From positions 48,476,296 to 48,540,295 of the forward strand of contig CM034548.1 of the NCBI GenBank assembly GCA_020055645.1: a DNA stretch of 64,000 bases. The letters are read 5' to 3'. Under the pieces are notes generated by a model that made no database searches, was not told the origin of the DNA, and saw only the letters and a program-made list of their open reading frames with translations. The stretch's first letter is position 1. Each line of letters starts with the position of its first letter. Positions 1 through 12,823 of this stretch are shown here, one piece after another. Made by a program: the position numbers and the translations under genes. This DNA is from Tomocerus qinae (taxonomy: Eukaryota; Arthropoda; Collembola; Entomobryomorpha; Tomoceridae).

Positions 1-59
1 CACCGCTCTTCCTCCCATGACTCTAGTCCTTCTGCTAGGCAGATTAAGGAAAGGTGAAT

Positions 60-375
60 TTATATCCAGTTTTAACAGGTGTATGGTGCCCCAGTTAGGG
101 TGCCCACCCGCCTTCCCAAGGATGTATATACACTTGTGCCAGTAGAGTGTTGCGTGTTTTTACTTTTTCGAGGCACTTTAGGGACGAGGCAGCTTTTTAC
201 GGCATTTAAGGAAATTAATCCACCCCTCCCACGGATGACATTCCCGTACTTACACCGAGCCGAAATGTCACCCCACAAGCAATCCCTGTAAACAGCCTTG
301 ACAATGGCAGGGATCGAACCCGAGAGTCCGACAACAGTGGCCTGGAGCACCGAACGCTCTACTAGCCAAGCTGTT
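60..375 (-). mobile_element. tRNA-derived SINE
   Basis: Read on the minus strand, the head (about 390 down to 300) contains an A-box-like TTGGCTAGTAGAGCG and a B box within GGGTTCGATCCC, spaced as in a tRNA. A tRNA-unrelated body of about 240 bases follows. An (AAC)n run lies just upstream on that strand. The acceptor stem is not intact, so a functional tRNA gene is unlikely. The 3' end is uncertain. Confidence 0.6.
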
Positions 376-435
376 GTTGCTTTGTTTGTTGTTGTTGTTG
401 TTGTTGTTGTTTTTGTTGTTGCTGTTGTTGCTGCA
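372..435. repeat. (GTT)n microsatellite
   Basis: About 20 imperfect GTT/GCT triplets. They cause the poly-Thr or poly-Asn ORFs seen in translation, which are not genes. Confidence 0.9.
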
Positions 436-836
436 GGTCTGTAACTTCCTACAGTAGACAATCAATCTGCAAATGCAAGACGGATTGCCAAACTAATAAA
501 TGTAATAGATGTAATAGATGTCCATGTAAAAAGAATGACACACCCTGTGGTACAAAGTGTCATGTTGGCAATACATGTGGGAATGTTAAGTGCAATTAAT
601 TGTTCTTTTAAGTTTCTACCCATATTATATTAATCATTTGATTTTTGTAATTATCACTATTTGACTGAGGAAATCAAAAGCTATTAAGATTTTGAGCATA
701 AATTATAATCATAATCATTATAAAGCTGCATAATTGTCTTATTACATGCTTTGTAATGTATTTAAAAATGGAACAGTTGTACTGAAACCTCGGGGGTCGG
801 TTATCCTAGTATAACGGACGAGGAACAGTTATACTA

Positions 837-856
837 GTACAATGGCGCCATTGTAC
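837..856. repeat. 20-bp perfect palindrome
   Basis: GTACAATGGCGCCATTGTAC is perfectly self-complementary, with a cluster of ATACTAGTA/TATACTA-like words around it (800-880). It is probably the core of a decayed inverted-repeat element. Confidence 0.6.
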
Positions 857-859
857 AGA

Positions 860-3800
860 GGGTTCAGTTATACTACGACATGTATACGATATTAACTTTG
901 TATGACTGTTCTTTCCTCACGAAGTACAATTGTATTTTTTAATAAACGTTTTTTCATTCCGACAATAATCATGAAAAACCCGGGTCTTTTGAGTTGGTTT
1001 TGGGGTATCAAAGAGGAAATCCATGGGTTTCCATGCCCTGGTAAGCGCTGTTTATTAAGTAACATTCCTTTATTATCGTTCATTCAGCCATTTAGGATTT
1101 GAGAATCCTCCACACTAATAAATATAAAAACGGGCTTAATTGAAAATCTGATGCTGCCATTGTCGGTGGTTATTAACGATTAGACAAATCGTGACTTCTA
1201 CAAAAAAGCTTCCTTCTACATTTTTGCACCTACTTTTGTTTTTCTACCGCTGAGAGGGTAGTTTTGTATCTATTACTTACGGTAATAATAATAGATATGT
1301 TCAGTGTCCCCTCGCAAACAGCGTTGGGAACTCGGCATACAGATTTAAACCGGCTTTTATCCCTACTCATATCTGTCCATTTCATATTCATGCGTAAAAT
1401 TCTTCAAACAATTAGTTGTATTAATTGTTCAACTGTTTTCTGTGGGTGATGTTTCACAAAGAGTCGTATCAATGGCTATGAGATACTCAGATACCGACTG
1501 GGATGACTCAAATAGAAGATATTTAATTGCTTAGTCTAGTTATTTCGATTGTTTGCATTTTATTTTTGCTCGGATTTAATGAGAGGAAGTCAAGAAGTTT
1601 TTCTAATGGAGAAAGACGAGCGAGCATTAGAGGATAACAAAGGATGTATTATTTCAGAGCTTAAATACCAACATCAGGAATTCATATCAAGTTTATGGGC
1701 AGCTTTGCGACGCGGTGCTTCTCTGCTAAACAACTTTTGTCTAATAACTTTGCGAACTTTTGAGGAATTCGTTTATCTGATACAGGAAATTGTGGGAACG
1801 TTATATGGAAAGTTAGACGTAACTCAAGATTTGTCTTAACTCCTTTTTGAGGAGTTTACCTACTGCTGTTAGAACTTCGTCGTTATCTCAAACAGTTTAA
1901 TTTGGCTAAAACTACTTAGCGGGGTTTCGCTCACTTCCATGCACCCCTTTTCAGCTTTCGGCAATACTACTGCCGGCATCCGGCTCTACCCCCTCTATAT
2001 TCTGTGGGAACCAAAGCAACCATTCAGCAAATTTGCAACAGTTGGCTTTAAATTAACTATAATACAATTTCTAAAGTATCGTAAGGGAAAGAAAATTAAA
2101 AACTCATCACTGTTCATAAATCAGGCCTCTTCAAATGAAAATCAAATGACATACTTTGGGTAAAAATGCAAAAAACTTAACTTTTTTTCATAGTTTTAAA
2201 ATGACATGAATTATAAATAGACTAATTAACCCAAGTTTAGTTGGTTAGCTTACACACAAACGTTTTAAATGATTAAGTAGCGCGCGCTTACATTTTTTTT
2301 TTGAAATCGAGAGGAGTTGAACATAATTTCCAAAATCCCCCACTCTTTACATGTACAAATTTGGCTTTAAAAATCATAAAATAATTTATATTTAACCGAG
2401 TGCCGAGTGGTGTGAATATGATCAACAGGGTTTCTGGCTATGAGATGTACATACAGACAAAATTTTGGTAGTAAAGGATATAGGATACTTTGAGCATCTG
2501 CAGATGCTCAAAAGTATCCAGATACCTCTGAGCATCCTGGAGAAGATCTAACCTAACCTTATATTTTCCAAGAGTGCTCAAAGGTATAGAGATCTTTGCT
2601 ATTTATCGAGACCTTTGTGTTTGCCGTTGGTTGGATCTGACCCCGGTGATTTATAGTAACGTTTGATTGTGCCTACTAAACTAATACATCAGAAAAATAT
2701 CTTATGTGACCATATTGAATAATTTTTGAAGGTTTGAAGTACATTTAAAGAATTGGGATGTCACCGCTGACTAGTTTGTGTACACATCACCCGACATGTC
2801 ATTTAACTGCCACATATACACATAGACTCACTTGCACCCGTGTCCCCGCAAACCCAGGGCCCCACTGCGTTGGCATAAATCCCTAGTTAATAATAAAAGT
2901 AATGATTTTGCAAATATAATTTAGAAGCCCAAAGACCAATGGTTTGCATTGTCCATGGTTTCCATAGTCTTAGAAGAACAAAGAAAAGGAAAGATGGAAT
3001 ATTGGGCGTGATGGTGTTTGCTGGGAGAAATATAAATGAAGAAAACGGTTCAAAGCAGTGCATAATGTATCACAGGAAAGTTGCTCATATAAATCAAATT
3101 ACAAATTGTGATTAGCTTCATGCCGGTCTGAGAAAGCAGTGGTAGAGAAAAATGGTTGGCGGGTGAATATTCAGTTGCGTTGTGATGTCATCGCCAGGCT
3201 TTCTGAATTTAGTTCATTCCACACGCACGCATTTCCCATTGTAGTAGCTGTAAAACTGCACTCGAGGAGGAAATCGATTGATGACGTCAGTGACACAGTA
3301 GTATAGGCGAAGAGAGATCTGAGGATTGGCCCGGTGTGTGGGTGTGTCTCCATTCACATGGTATCTGCCCGATTCCAAGACGTGGTTACGATTCTTCATG
3401 CTGGTGCAGCCTCTCCGGACCGAATGCCATGAACCTCTCCCTCCCCCATTCCTCCCCTACTTAACCTTTTCTGTGCTGATTAGGCTCTATATTACTCTAA
3501 TATTACTTCCTACACCTCGCAACTGGGTCGTATGCTAGATAACCAAAGAAGTCAGAGATGTAATTGTAAATGGAATTCACTTTTAAATGTTGAAATTCCA
3601 TACGCAGGATAAAGAGGAAATTTCAGGTATGAAATTAATTATTTATTGAGTAGGTCAGACTGAGAGACACAGAAAATACCAACATCAGTTTTATATATTT
3701 GATTATATCCCATTTCCATCTTGTTGCCAGACATCGCAAATATTTTAAGTGCAAGAGAAACCAAGCTACACCCACTTAAAAAAATTCTCAAATGTTTACC

Positions 3801-3860
3801 AATACTTTAAGTTTTTTGCAATTTGCTAACTGTGATTCTTCTGCTGCTGCTGAGGGTCCA
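860..3860. other. Noncoding stretch without identified gene
   Basis: No gene or complete transposon recognised. Short ORFs, including a 96-codon one at 1549-1839, have no family signature. A near-perfect palindrome sits at 2483-2519. Around 3320-3480 the GC content rises, without a coding frame I could support. Confidence 0.5.
2483..2519. repeat. Near-perfect palindrome centred on CTGCAG
   Basis: GGATACTT-TGAGCAT meets ATGCTCA-AAAGTATCC around CTGCAG, with a one-base length difference between arms. The words GAGCATC and GTGCTCAAAGGTATA recur just downstream, so it looks like part of a small repeat. Confidence 0.6.
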
Positions 3861-3869
3861 TCCTTTCAT

Positions 3870-4270
3870 AATAATGCACCTTTTCATTTCGCAAGTTCGC
3901 AACCATGATGGTTTGGCATTACACTACAGTAATTTCCAACGAATGCCTATTAATCAAGCAAATAATTGCGAATGCATTAAATATTCAGTTTTGTAATGTA
4001 AATATATTGGTACATTGAATGACAATTGAATAACAATTGAAATGAACTTTTATGTGACTTATTAAGTTTGTTCGTTCACTTGTTCAACACAAAATTACCT
4101 GGTACCTGAATTTATTAGGTACGCGATGGTACATCTACATTTACTTCATATTCGTACGTACATATATGTACAATAATTTGTGATGGGGAATTATTTCGAA
4201 ATGGGGAATTATTAATTTAGAGGGGAAATATCGAAATAATTCTCCAGGCGGGGAATTATTTTGAAAATTA
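3870..4270 (+). repeat. Dispersed repeat copy with GGGGAATTATTTCGA motifs
   Basis: Shares long stretches with the reverse complement of 16320-16815: the block AACCATGATGGTTTG, the block around GCCTATTAAT and AATTGCGA, GTTCGTTCACTTGTTCAACACAAAA, and a terminal cluster of GGGGAATTATTTCGA motifs in both orientations. No coding capacity seen. Class unknown. Confidence 0.65.
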
Positions 4271-4440
4271 AAATTAGCAATCCACAGGTGCGTATGCAAT
4301 GTATTTTCTAAATCCAAGTTTTAACATGCAACTGAATCTTGTGTTAAGGCGTGTTAAGAAATATTTATTTCAATTTTCACGATTCGGGGATGATTGTAAA
4401 CCCCGGAGTAAAATGAAGGCTGTGTCGCAACCCAATCTCT

Positions 4441-4599
4441 ATTAATGTTTTCGATAATTTACCCCAAAGCCGTTCACCCGAAGTCCAACACACGTAATGT
4501 TCCTGTGGCGGGTAACTTCGGAAGGCACCCGACATAGGCACATTACGTGTGTTGGACTTCGGGAAAACTGCTTTGGGGTACATTATCGAAAACATTAAT
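4441..4599. mobile_element. Foldback MITE, 60-bp arms
   Basis: Bases 4441-4500 are inversely repeated at 4540-4599 with a few mismatches, around a 39-base loop. The outer ends read ATTAATGTTTTCGATAAT. No coding capacity; the 76-codon ORF here is a by-product of the repeat. Confidence 0.75.
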
Positions 4600-4851
4600 T
4601 GTATCACTATTATTACTAAATATTACCTCTAAAATCCTCTATTAAAGATATTTGTTCTTATGTTGCATGCGTCTATTTATTTATGATCCATCCCAAGGAC
4701 GTTGCTACTTTTTGCTGCAATGCACATGCGCGTATCCAATGCATATTACATAAAACATGAAAGTTCACTGTGGGCGAACATTAGTTTTCTCCGAATTACT
4801 AATTGGTCCCTGATGGTCTTATAATGTTGCAATGGTTAATGATATTATGAC

Positions 4852-4971
4852 CAGCGTTCAATGTCAGGCCATTTTAACCAGGCAGCTGGCCTGGATTAAC
4901 CTAAAATGGCTAGCCGGATATCCAGGCAACTGGCTGGTTTAAAAGCTTTCTAGCTGGCTAAAATAGAACAC
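4852..4971. mobile_element. Degenerate hAT-like MITE (GGCTGGTTAAAA type)
   Basis: The left end CAGCGTTC and right end GAACACTG are near-inverse. Inside are repeated GCCAGCTGGC/GGCTGGTTTAAAA words. Flanks tattatga and tgttatga could be an 8-bp duplication with one mismatch. Confidence 0.45.
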
Positions 4972-5079
4972 TGATGTTATGATTTGGACTTATTTATGCA
5001 TCCGTTTATATGTTCTGTGGTAGGTAGGAAGAGCCACAATGAAAAATGAACATGTTCACTTCTAAACAATCAAATATCT

Positions 5080-5300
5080 GAATATAAAATTATTCTAAAC
5101 TATGGAGGCTAGACCAATAAATTTACCAATACTAAACCAATAAATTACACAATTTACTGAAAGTCTACAAAACCCATGTGTGCCATCAGATCCTGCTTTA
5201 CCCATTATAAATGTAGGTTTGCCAGTTTTTACATGTTAATTAAAATTGTATTAAAATAAGTAGAATTAATGGCTGTCTAACAGGACTGGGAGCCTAGTAA
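5080..5300 (+). repeat. Dispersed repeat copy, similar to 28505-28720
   Basis: Blocks such as AAAATTATTCTAAACTATGGAGGCTA and ACTGGGAGCCTAGTAA recur in the same order at 28505-28720. No coding sequence seen. Confidence 0.5.
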
Positions 5301-5599
5301 CTTCTTAGAAAAACAAATTATTATTAAACTTATTCTTAGAAAAAATAATCCTTGCCAATCCTAGCTAAGCACTTCCATTTTAGTTCATTAGGTACTTTTG
5401 ATTCTGGATATGTGCTGTAAGTTGTCTTATTGTCATCAAATAAACTGTTGGTAAACAGGCGTATATGCAGGATCGAAGATGGCAATTCCAGGCTCGAATA
5501 AGCCAGAGGGAAAATCGTAACCTATCAAGAGGTTATTGTTTTATATATTTATATAATAAACACCGAAGGAAAAAAACTTACCAATCTATCTATGTATCT

Positions 5600-7135
5600 A
5601 TATATGTATGTCTGGTAGGAGAGCCTAGGGAACCTGCATATATTGCGTAACGTAAAACCCACTCCCCCAAAACCCCAAAAAACGCAAGTGCTGACTGCAA
5701 CACTTTTAAGTACCTCCTCCTCCCATCAATTGCACACGTAATATATGCAGGCTCCTTAAAAGCAAAATGCGCAAGCCCAATTCCTCTAAACCGCCAAAAT
5801 GAGTCGTTTCATATTGTTATTATTATAACATCAAAATAATAATAGAAATTTACATCAGAAAGCTGAATGATGATTGAATAGAAATGATTGGCGAAAGGGG
5901 AAATTTCGTAATGTGCGTATTAAATAGCGTTTCAAAACTTCTAATCCAAATTGGTTCTGCTATATCTACAAACATTTTTAACATTTTTTAGTAGAGCTGG
6001 GTTTACTTTTTACTACCCGCTTGATTCCTTTGTTCCAGTTGGGACATCTTTTTGTAGAATTAAATAACAGTACTGGGAGCCACTAATTTATTCTTTAAAA
6101 ATATTTATTCGTAAGTTGTACTCATAGGATTTGTACGCTTTTCCAAAATCCCACGGGGAATCTTATTTTTTCTGATTTTAAAAGGGAGCTTTTTGGGAGT
6201 TTTTTCGAAAATAGAGTCTTTCATTGTTCCCTCTATTTGATGCTACGATCTACAGTTATTATTTTGGTGTAGGGAATTCTTTTTGATCAGGAAGTTGGGG
6301 CTGCTGCTAATTTTTCCAACCACTGTAGAAAATAAGTAAGTATATTAATTTAAATATACTTTGTATTAACAAAGTTAACTAACCTAATGGGATGTTTTTG
6401 AAATTGTTTTTATTACTGTGATGGGTGGCCTGCTGAAATTCTCTTGAGTGCTGACTATTATAACATCTAAACAAAAACAATAATAGAAATTAACTTAAGA
6501 AAATTGAATGGTGGTGAGTCGTGATTGAATGGAAATGATTAGCGAAAGGGGACATTTCGTAATGATCGTAATGTGGCTTATTAAATGACATTTGAAAACT
6601 TTTAGTACAAATTGGTTATGCTATATCGACAAACTTAACATTTTTAGTAGAGCTGGGTTTACTTTTTTACTACCCTCTTTTGGCAGTTGGCACACCTTTT
6701 TGTAGAATGAAATAACAGTACTGGGTAACTAATTATCCTTTAAAAATATTTATTCGTAAGTTGTATTCATAGAATTTGTACGCTTTTCCAAAATCCCAGC
6801 GGGAATCTTATTTTTGTGATTTAAAATGGAGCTTTATGGTGACTTTGTGGGATTTTTTTCAAGAATGGAGTCTTTCATTTTTTCCTGCATTTGAAGCTAC
6901 GATCTACAGTTATTATTTTGGTTTAGGAAATTCTTTTTTATCAGGAAGTTGGGGCTACAGCTAATTTATCCACCACTATAGACATTAAAGTATTTTAATT
7001 TAGATATACTTTGTATTTACAAATTTAACATAATAACCTAATATAGGGATATTTTCGAAATTGTTTTTATTACTGTGAAGGGTGGCCTGCTGAATTTCTC
7101 TTGAGTGCTAGATTTGCCCCTTAGCTGGGTTCACT
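5600..7135 (+). repeat. Dispersed repeat with an internal tandem duplication
   Basis: The segment 5815-6449 is repeated directly at 6455-7110, from TATTATAACATC through AGTAGAGCTGGGTTTACTTTT to GGGTGGCCTGCTGAAATTCTCTTGAGTGCT. The flank 5600-5800, with AGGAGAGCCTAGG and ATATATGCAGG, belongs to the same family, because the whole order is mirrored in the inverted copy at 42487-43035. Class unknown; no transposase found. Confidence 0.7.
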
Positions 7136-7185
7136 AGTATCCATATATACGGGATATCCACTTGCGTATACAAGTTGTCACTATC

Positions 7186-7528
7186 CAGGGTTGGCAAGTG
7201 AAATATTTCGCTTGAAATAAATAGAGAAATAAATGACTTTATTTCTCGAAATATTTCACTTCAGCTTTTGTTGAAAAGTGAAATTAATGAAATAAATACA
7301 ACAAAGTGAAATAAAGTCATTTATTTCACCCGTCTAAGGTGAAACAAAGTCATTTATATACCTATCCAAGGTGAAATAAAGTCATTCATTTACCTATCCA
7401 AAGTGAAATAAAATCATTTATTTCACTTCAAAAGTGAAATAAATGCCATGTATCCCTATTTATTTTTATTTCATTTATTTCACTTTTCAAGATAAAGTCA
7501 TTGAAATGTGAAATAAATGCCAACCCTT
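7186..7528. mobile_element. hAT-like MITE with GAAATAAATGACTTTATTTCAC arrays
   Basis: Ends CAGGGTTGGCA and TGCCAACCCTT are inverse, of the common hAT type. The interior is made of repeated, self-complementary AAGTGAAATAAA/GTCATTTATTTCAC words. No clear 8-bp flanking duplication. Confidence 0.6.
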
Positions 7529-8188
7529 ATTCATTTTACGGTATATCCATTTGCATACAAGACATTACTACCCTCGTATACGAAATGATTTATACAAGTT
7601 ATCCGTGATCCATTTAATTACCGCGAATGATGTATATGATAAAGTAAATTGCAATAATGCATATAATCGTAAATAACAGTTAGTAATCAACAAATTTTTG
7701 CAATAAAAATTTACAAACGATGCTAAGTTTGCAGTTAAGGTAGAAATTTTCACGTAAAAGTTGACAATCCAAGAAACGATTTGTCAATGTCAGCTTCTAC
7801 TGCTGCCTGCTTCACCTATATAGTGTATTGCTCTACTACTGCGCTGCCAGCCTATCTCACCTGCTGTTTTAATATCACTTCCATTGACCAGGGGATGCGT
7901 CAAATTGAGTTCAAATGATAACTGGTTCTCCTGAATTTATATGCTACTATATATATGCATAAGCAGATTTCAAATGACCCAAATCGTTACGAAGATCTAT
8001 TGACTTAAAACATACATGCACACAGACAGACTGTCACGAACATTCTTATAAAGATACTCATTCTTCAATCCTAACAACTACTAAATAGCAGCATATTTCT
8101 ATTTCTAAACAAACTATATTGTGGTATGGTTTATTTATAGTACCCACTAGTCATATGGGCCATCACAAGCCAAATGATGTATCTATAC

Positions 8189-8844
8189 CAGAGGTGGGCG
8201 CCATCCCTACTTTAACCATCCAAATATGGCCCATATCCATACCCATCCCCTAATTTAATGTGATTTTAGGGATGGGGTGGGCAGGGTAGTTACTTTCAAA
8301 CCAAGTACGGGATAGGTACGGTATGTTTAGTTTTACATTATATACCGAAGTATGCAGTGCGTGGGGATGGAAAGTCTTAAAGCGTCAAGTAAGTAGGGGC
8401 GAGTACGGTATGACTTGAGCTGAGCTTTATGTGCATGTGGTACGGATGGGTAAGGTATGCATACCATACTTAAGCCATACGTATGCATACGTATGTATAC
8501 GTATGGCTTGAACCTAGCTTAAGTAGTAGGGATGAATACGGGAAGGATGACAGGAACCATACACTCAACCTACTTACTTATTCGATTGTCTAAAATATAT
8601 TACCACTTACGCACGTGGTATCCCAAGAAAAACAATATTACCACCATGCAACGTAGTGATTATGGTAGGTGGTAGGTACGGCATGTTACTTTACTTTACG
8701 AGTTGGGTAGGGTATGCATGCATGCGCATGCATGGTAAGACTCCTACTTTACTGGTTGAGTACTGTAGGGTACGGTATGGTTCCTTACTTCACGAGTTGA
8801 GTATGGTAAGGTAAGGTATGCAAATACGATAAAGCCCACCTCTG
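8189..8844. mobile_element. Non-autonomous hAT element, 656 bp
   Basis: Terminal inverted repeats CAGAGGTGGGC and GCCCACCTCTG are flanked by exact 8-bp duplications ATCTATAC (8181-8188 and 8845-8852), the hAT signature. The interior is packed with GGTACGGTATG and GGGTAGGGTA variants in both orientations plus a 38-bp palindrome at 8472-8509. No transposase ORF. Confidence 0.9.
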
Positions 8845-8852
8845 ATCTATAC

Positions 8853-10610
8853 CGTACAACCAAAACAAGATTCAATTTACAGAAGTGTAATATTCGGTGG
8901 ATCTTCTTTGCAGAAACATTTTGTAAGCAAAGTGGTTTAAAAGGAATAATTGAAACTACTCAGGCCGGCAGACTAGAATAGAATTCTCATGAAATGTTGC
9001 TTTGTAATTAAGATATAGTTTGTGTTGAGTTTGACCATGACTAAGTGCGCCGAAAGAAGTTGTGAATAAAATTTAGTAAATAAATAGGCTGGAAAATGCT
9101 GGCTGTAACGGATAAAGGGAATAAATTCTACCATAATAGTATCGTGGCCGCGCCTGGTATTGACAAAGTCTGTTATTGGACTGGATTATTGGGTTTGGCG
9201 AGAATATAGCAGAAAGGGTGCTGAATATAAATGCATCACATATATAGTACTACCACGTATTACACCGATCCTGCCGCGTTTTCGATTGTGAACCCAGACG
9301 AAATGGATTTGCTGCTCACGAAGAATATCAACGGAGTTATGTTGTCGACATTCGTCCTTCGGTTCTCTTGCATAACATTAGAGACTAGTCTACTATACCA
9401 CTACTCTGCGTAGTTGTATATCCGTTGACTCATACTGATACTTGGCACAACACGAGAATCGACGAGACGAACAAAAATATTTTACTATAGTAGTGCTACA
9501 TATGAAATACTACTTATGAGCATGCATAATAAATATTACTGGGCCGAGTGAGAGTTTCTTTTGTTAATTCGTCTGTTCTTCTTAAATATATACATAATTG
9601 TGCTCTTTCACGTATACATTATCATCCAGTCTTGTGTACGTTGTCGTACGTAATTATGTATTCATAATATCATAGGTATATAAATAGTTGTGCTAAGCCC
9701 TACACAAAGTAATTATTTCTATTAAGAGACAACTCATGGCACGAGAGCAGAGCAAAGTCTATCTGAATATTATACAACCGATATTTAGTGGCATGTTAAT
9801 ATTTAGCCATGTACAGTTCAGCGAGTCCATCTCATTCAGATAAATATATCTCCAGACGTGCAAGTAAAAGACAAAAATACCAGACCATTACATAGGCAGG
9901 ATCCCGAACACGTACTCACTCACTTGCATTTAGCATTTCATTACGCACATACCATGTGATTGAGGGATCCTTAAAAAAGTAAAGCAAGGTGATTTTATGT
10001 GTTTATAGTAGTTACATTGGATACTGTGTTATCTGACTTATCTGTGCCACATCCCACATCATATTACAAAGAATCAGTTTTTCCAGTGAACCCGTGTATG
10101 CTCTGTAGTATTCCCTCCCTTACATCATATTGCGTATGCATGTATGTATGAATACTTGTATGTATTTGTCTGTCTGTACTTACTGCTCCTCTCCACTACT
10201 ATCTTCATAATCATCACAGCGAACACGTAATACGGCCGATTTACTACTGTACTTACTACTTACTAGTACTGACTGACTTAGTTTACGTGGTATTACTAAG
10301 CTGACCATGTAAATGGATGTTACTAAGACGAGTGATGTGTATACTGTTGTTGTGTCCTGTGTATTCGCATTGTGCATCGCATCATTGTGACGTCCCGATA
10401 GTAAGGCGGAGGTGAATAAATAATTAATTGCTATTTATTATTATTATTATACCATATACCATTGTATTATGTATGTAGGGACGAAAAAATCACTCAACAA
10501 AAAATAAACTGGAAAGATAGTAAGGTGATACTCATTGGAAACCATCGGAGACTTTGATTAAAAGCAAGGAGAATCCACTGGTCTATATTATCCAATACAG
10601 AATACTTATG
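8853..10610. other. Repeat-poor noncoding stretch
   Basis: No gene, transposon or tandem array recognised. Many short TAC/GTA-rich runs. Short ORFs lack family features. Confidence 0.5.
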
Positions 10611-10805
10611 TGTATTATGGTTCCGCTGCCACAGTCCTCTCTTTGTATTCGAAAGACAATGGATCATATGTTGCATTACAATGGACCTCCCACGTTGATT
10701 TGCTCGACTCGAAGTTTGCGCTGAAGTTAAGCCTTTGTATTGCAACATATGATCCATTGTCTTTCGAATACAAAGAGAGGACTGTGGCAGCGGAACGGTA
10801 ATACA
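10611..10805. repeat. Long hairpin, 74-bp arms
   Basis: 10611-10684 and 10732-10805 are inverse with four mismatches (70/74) and a 47-base loop. The arms contain TTCCGCTGCCACAGTCC and AGACAATGGATCATATG. It is either a small foldback element or a hairpin-RNA locus. The two ORFs called here are mirror products of the arms. Confidence 0.8.
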
Positions 10806-12439
10806 TCGTTGTCTATATACTACACAGCAGGATCAAGTCGTATAAATAAGGAATGGCCTTAGTTAGTATTCATACATGGAAGCGGAGTTGAATAAGACAG
10901 TATTATATACACACGTGTATATCCAGAAGAAGGCATTCTTTGCCTGTTTTCTGTGAATAGATAATCCATAAATAAGTAGATTCTTTTCGCGTTACATAAC
11001 AAAATCACAACAGAGTGCCTGCATCTTATTATTATTAGCATTTTAGATTCGTGTGCTGACGACTGTCTTCGTCCTATACCTACTCGTCTCTCTCTCTCTA
11101 TACCTTTGACACCATTGGTGGTAGTTCAACCACAAAAAAACAATCTTGTCTGTTATAAGACCATAATAAAATTGCGTAGCGGCGACGGCGACGAATGTAG
11201 AGAGTGGGGTTAGCATAACAAGAGTACTGGACACCCGACCTTCTATCTGGCTATCTCTGTCTTGATTAGTGCATGTCGACTAGGAAAACTACGTGGAACT
11301 CTACATGGCCCATTGAACCTCATTATTTTCATCCTATACATAGAGATTAAAGCAGATCTACACAAATCTCGAGTCCTACAGAACATAATCCTTCGAATTA
11401 TCTTACTATCTGTCGATTCCATCTCTGCCCACACCAATGTATAGCTGTAGTAGTTCTCTCTCCTGTAATCTTCATCCTTATCAGTTATGACTGTGGACCT
11501 AACTGATCTGACTAATTCTTTTATAATAGCAATTCATTTATCAAAATAAGCTGATAGATAGTGGCTGCTGTAGATAATATCTGTGGCTATAAACGTGTAC
11601 TTAGTACATCTATAGAAATATCTATTCAGCTTACTGGCACATTACAGCCATACCTCTGTTCTATGTATTTAAGTAAGTGTACATCAAGTGTGCAATGCTG
11701 GATATGAATAGTTAAACAAGCCACGCAGTTAGTACAGTTGGATTAGCAACATATCCATACATACAGTTAATAATCTTTGCTGTAATTGTTTCTGTCCACT
11801 AAGAACAAATCTACATTCTACTTGCAAGTTAATAATTCTACATTCTACTGAGTGTAAACATTGCCGTGTGTGTAGTCTAGAGAGTGAGGAGGATATCTAC
11901 AATATTCAGCAACAGAGACAACGACATAGAGCTACAAACATGCTGACTTGCTGATGTATATTGTTGCTGCATGCATAATTGTGTCTACTAAACACACACA
12001 GACGACCTAACCTTTAGCCTAAATACGGCAACAGTTACTTATTATGTACTTCTTGCAATTACTGCTTGTACCTATCTACATACTTCAGGACTCTGTACAT
12101 ACAAGTACCAGATAAATGGTTAAAGACGGAAACGTGGCAATCCCTACCGAATCTACTTAAGTAAACGAGTCCAGTGGTCCAGAGGCCACTCTGTCCAGCC
12201 AGACTCCAGTAGTAAGAGCAGTGCAGAAGAGCGTCTCATTGCCTAGTCTCCCTAGCAGGAACATTTAACTGGAGAATTACAAGATAGTTGTCCTGAAACT
12301 CATTAAAGAGAATAGTAGTCATTGCTGTTGTGTGTATTTTGTAATTGCGGTGAGTGTTGGCGTCAGTCCCAACCACAAAACTCCAAACTAACATGACTCT
12401 GGCCAAACAACAACTGAATATTATTTTCTTTTGCCTAGA
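10806..12439. other. Noncoding stretch before the candidate hexokinase first exon
   Basis: Less repetitive and slightly more GC-rich than the rest, with no recognised gene or transposon. It would be the upstream regulatory region if 12824 is the real start. Confidence 0.4.
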
Positions 12440-12823
12440 ATCAGTCGAGTTGTCGTTCACGCTGAGCGGAGCTGACCATTCACAATCAGAATTTCATCAC
12501 GACATCACTCAGGAGCCACAATAGAATTATCACCTTCTTATCTCATCACGTACCTCACACACTCAACTCCCTCCCTTGCCCACACTTCTCACCTATTTGC
12601 ATACAATTGCATACAAACTCCCACTCGATCCCCACACTCCAGCACAAAGATTCATTTGTTAGACATTTTCCATCCCTGAATCATCTCAATATTGTTGTTT
12701 CCTCTAAATCAATAAATAAACGAATTTCTCATTTTCACCGAGTCCCACCTGCCCAATCACTTCCTCCTTTTCAACACTTTCGTCTCCTCTACACAAGACC
12801 CATTTGCTGCATCCTCAGCAATC
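12440..12823 (+). promoter_or_regulatory. Possible 5' UTR/promoter-proximal region of hexokinase
   Basis: This stretch before the candidate start is unusually C- and pyrimidine-rich for the window, free of recognisable repeats, and contains two ATTTGCAT/ATTGCAT-like words near 12593-12612. No convincing TATA box or initiator could be fixed. The call rests only on composition and on its place before the candidate first exon. Confidence 0.2.

Noticed and set aside
1549..1839. 96-codon plus ORF with a natural-looking composition
   Set aside because: No recognisable domain, no splice context and no repeat relatives. The length can arise by chance.
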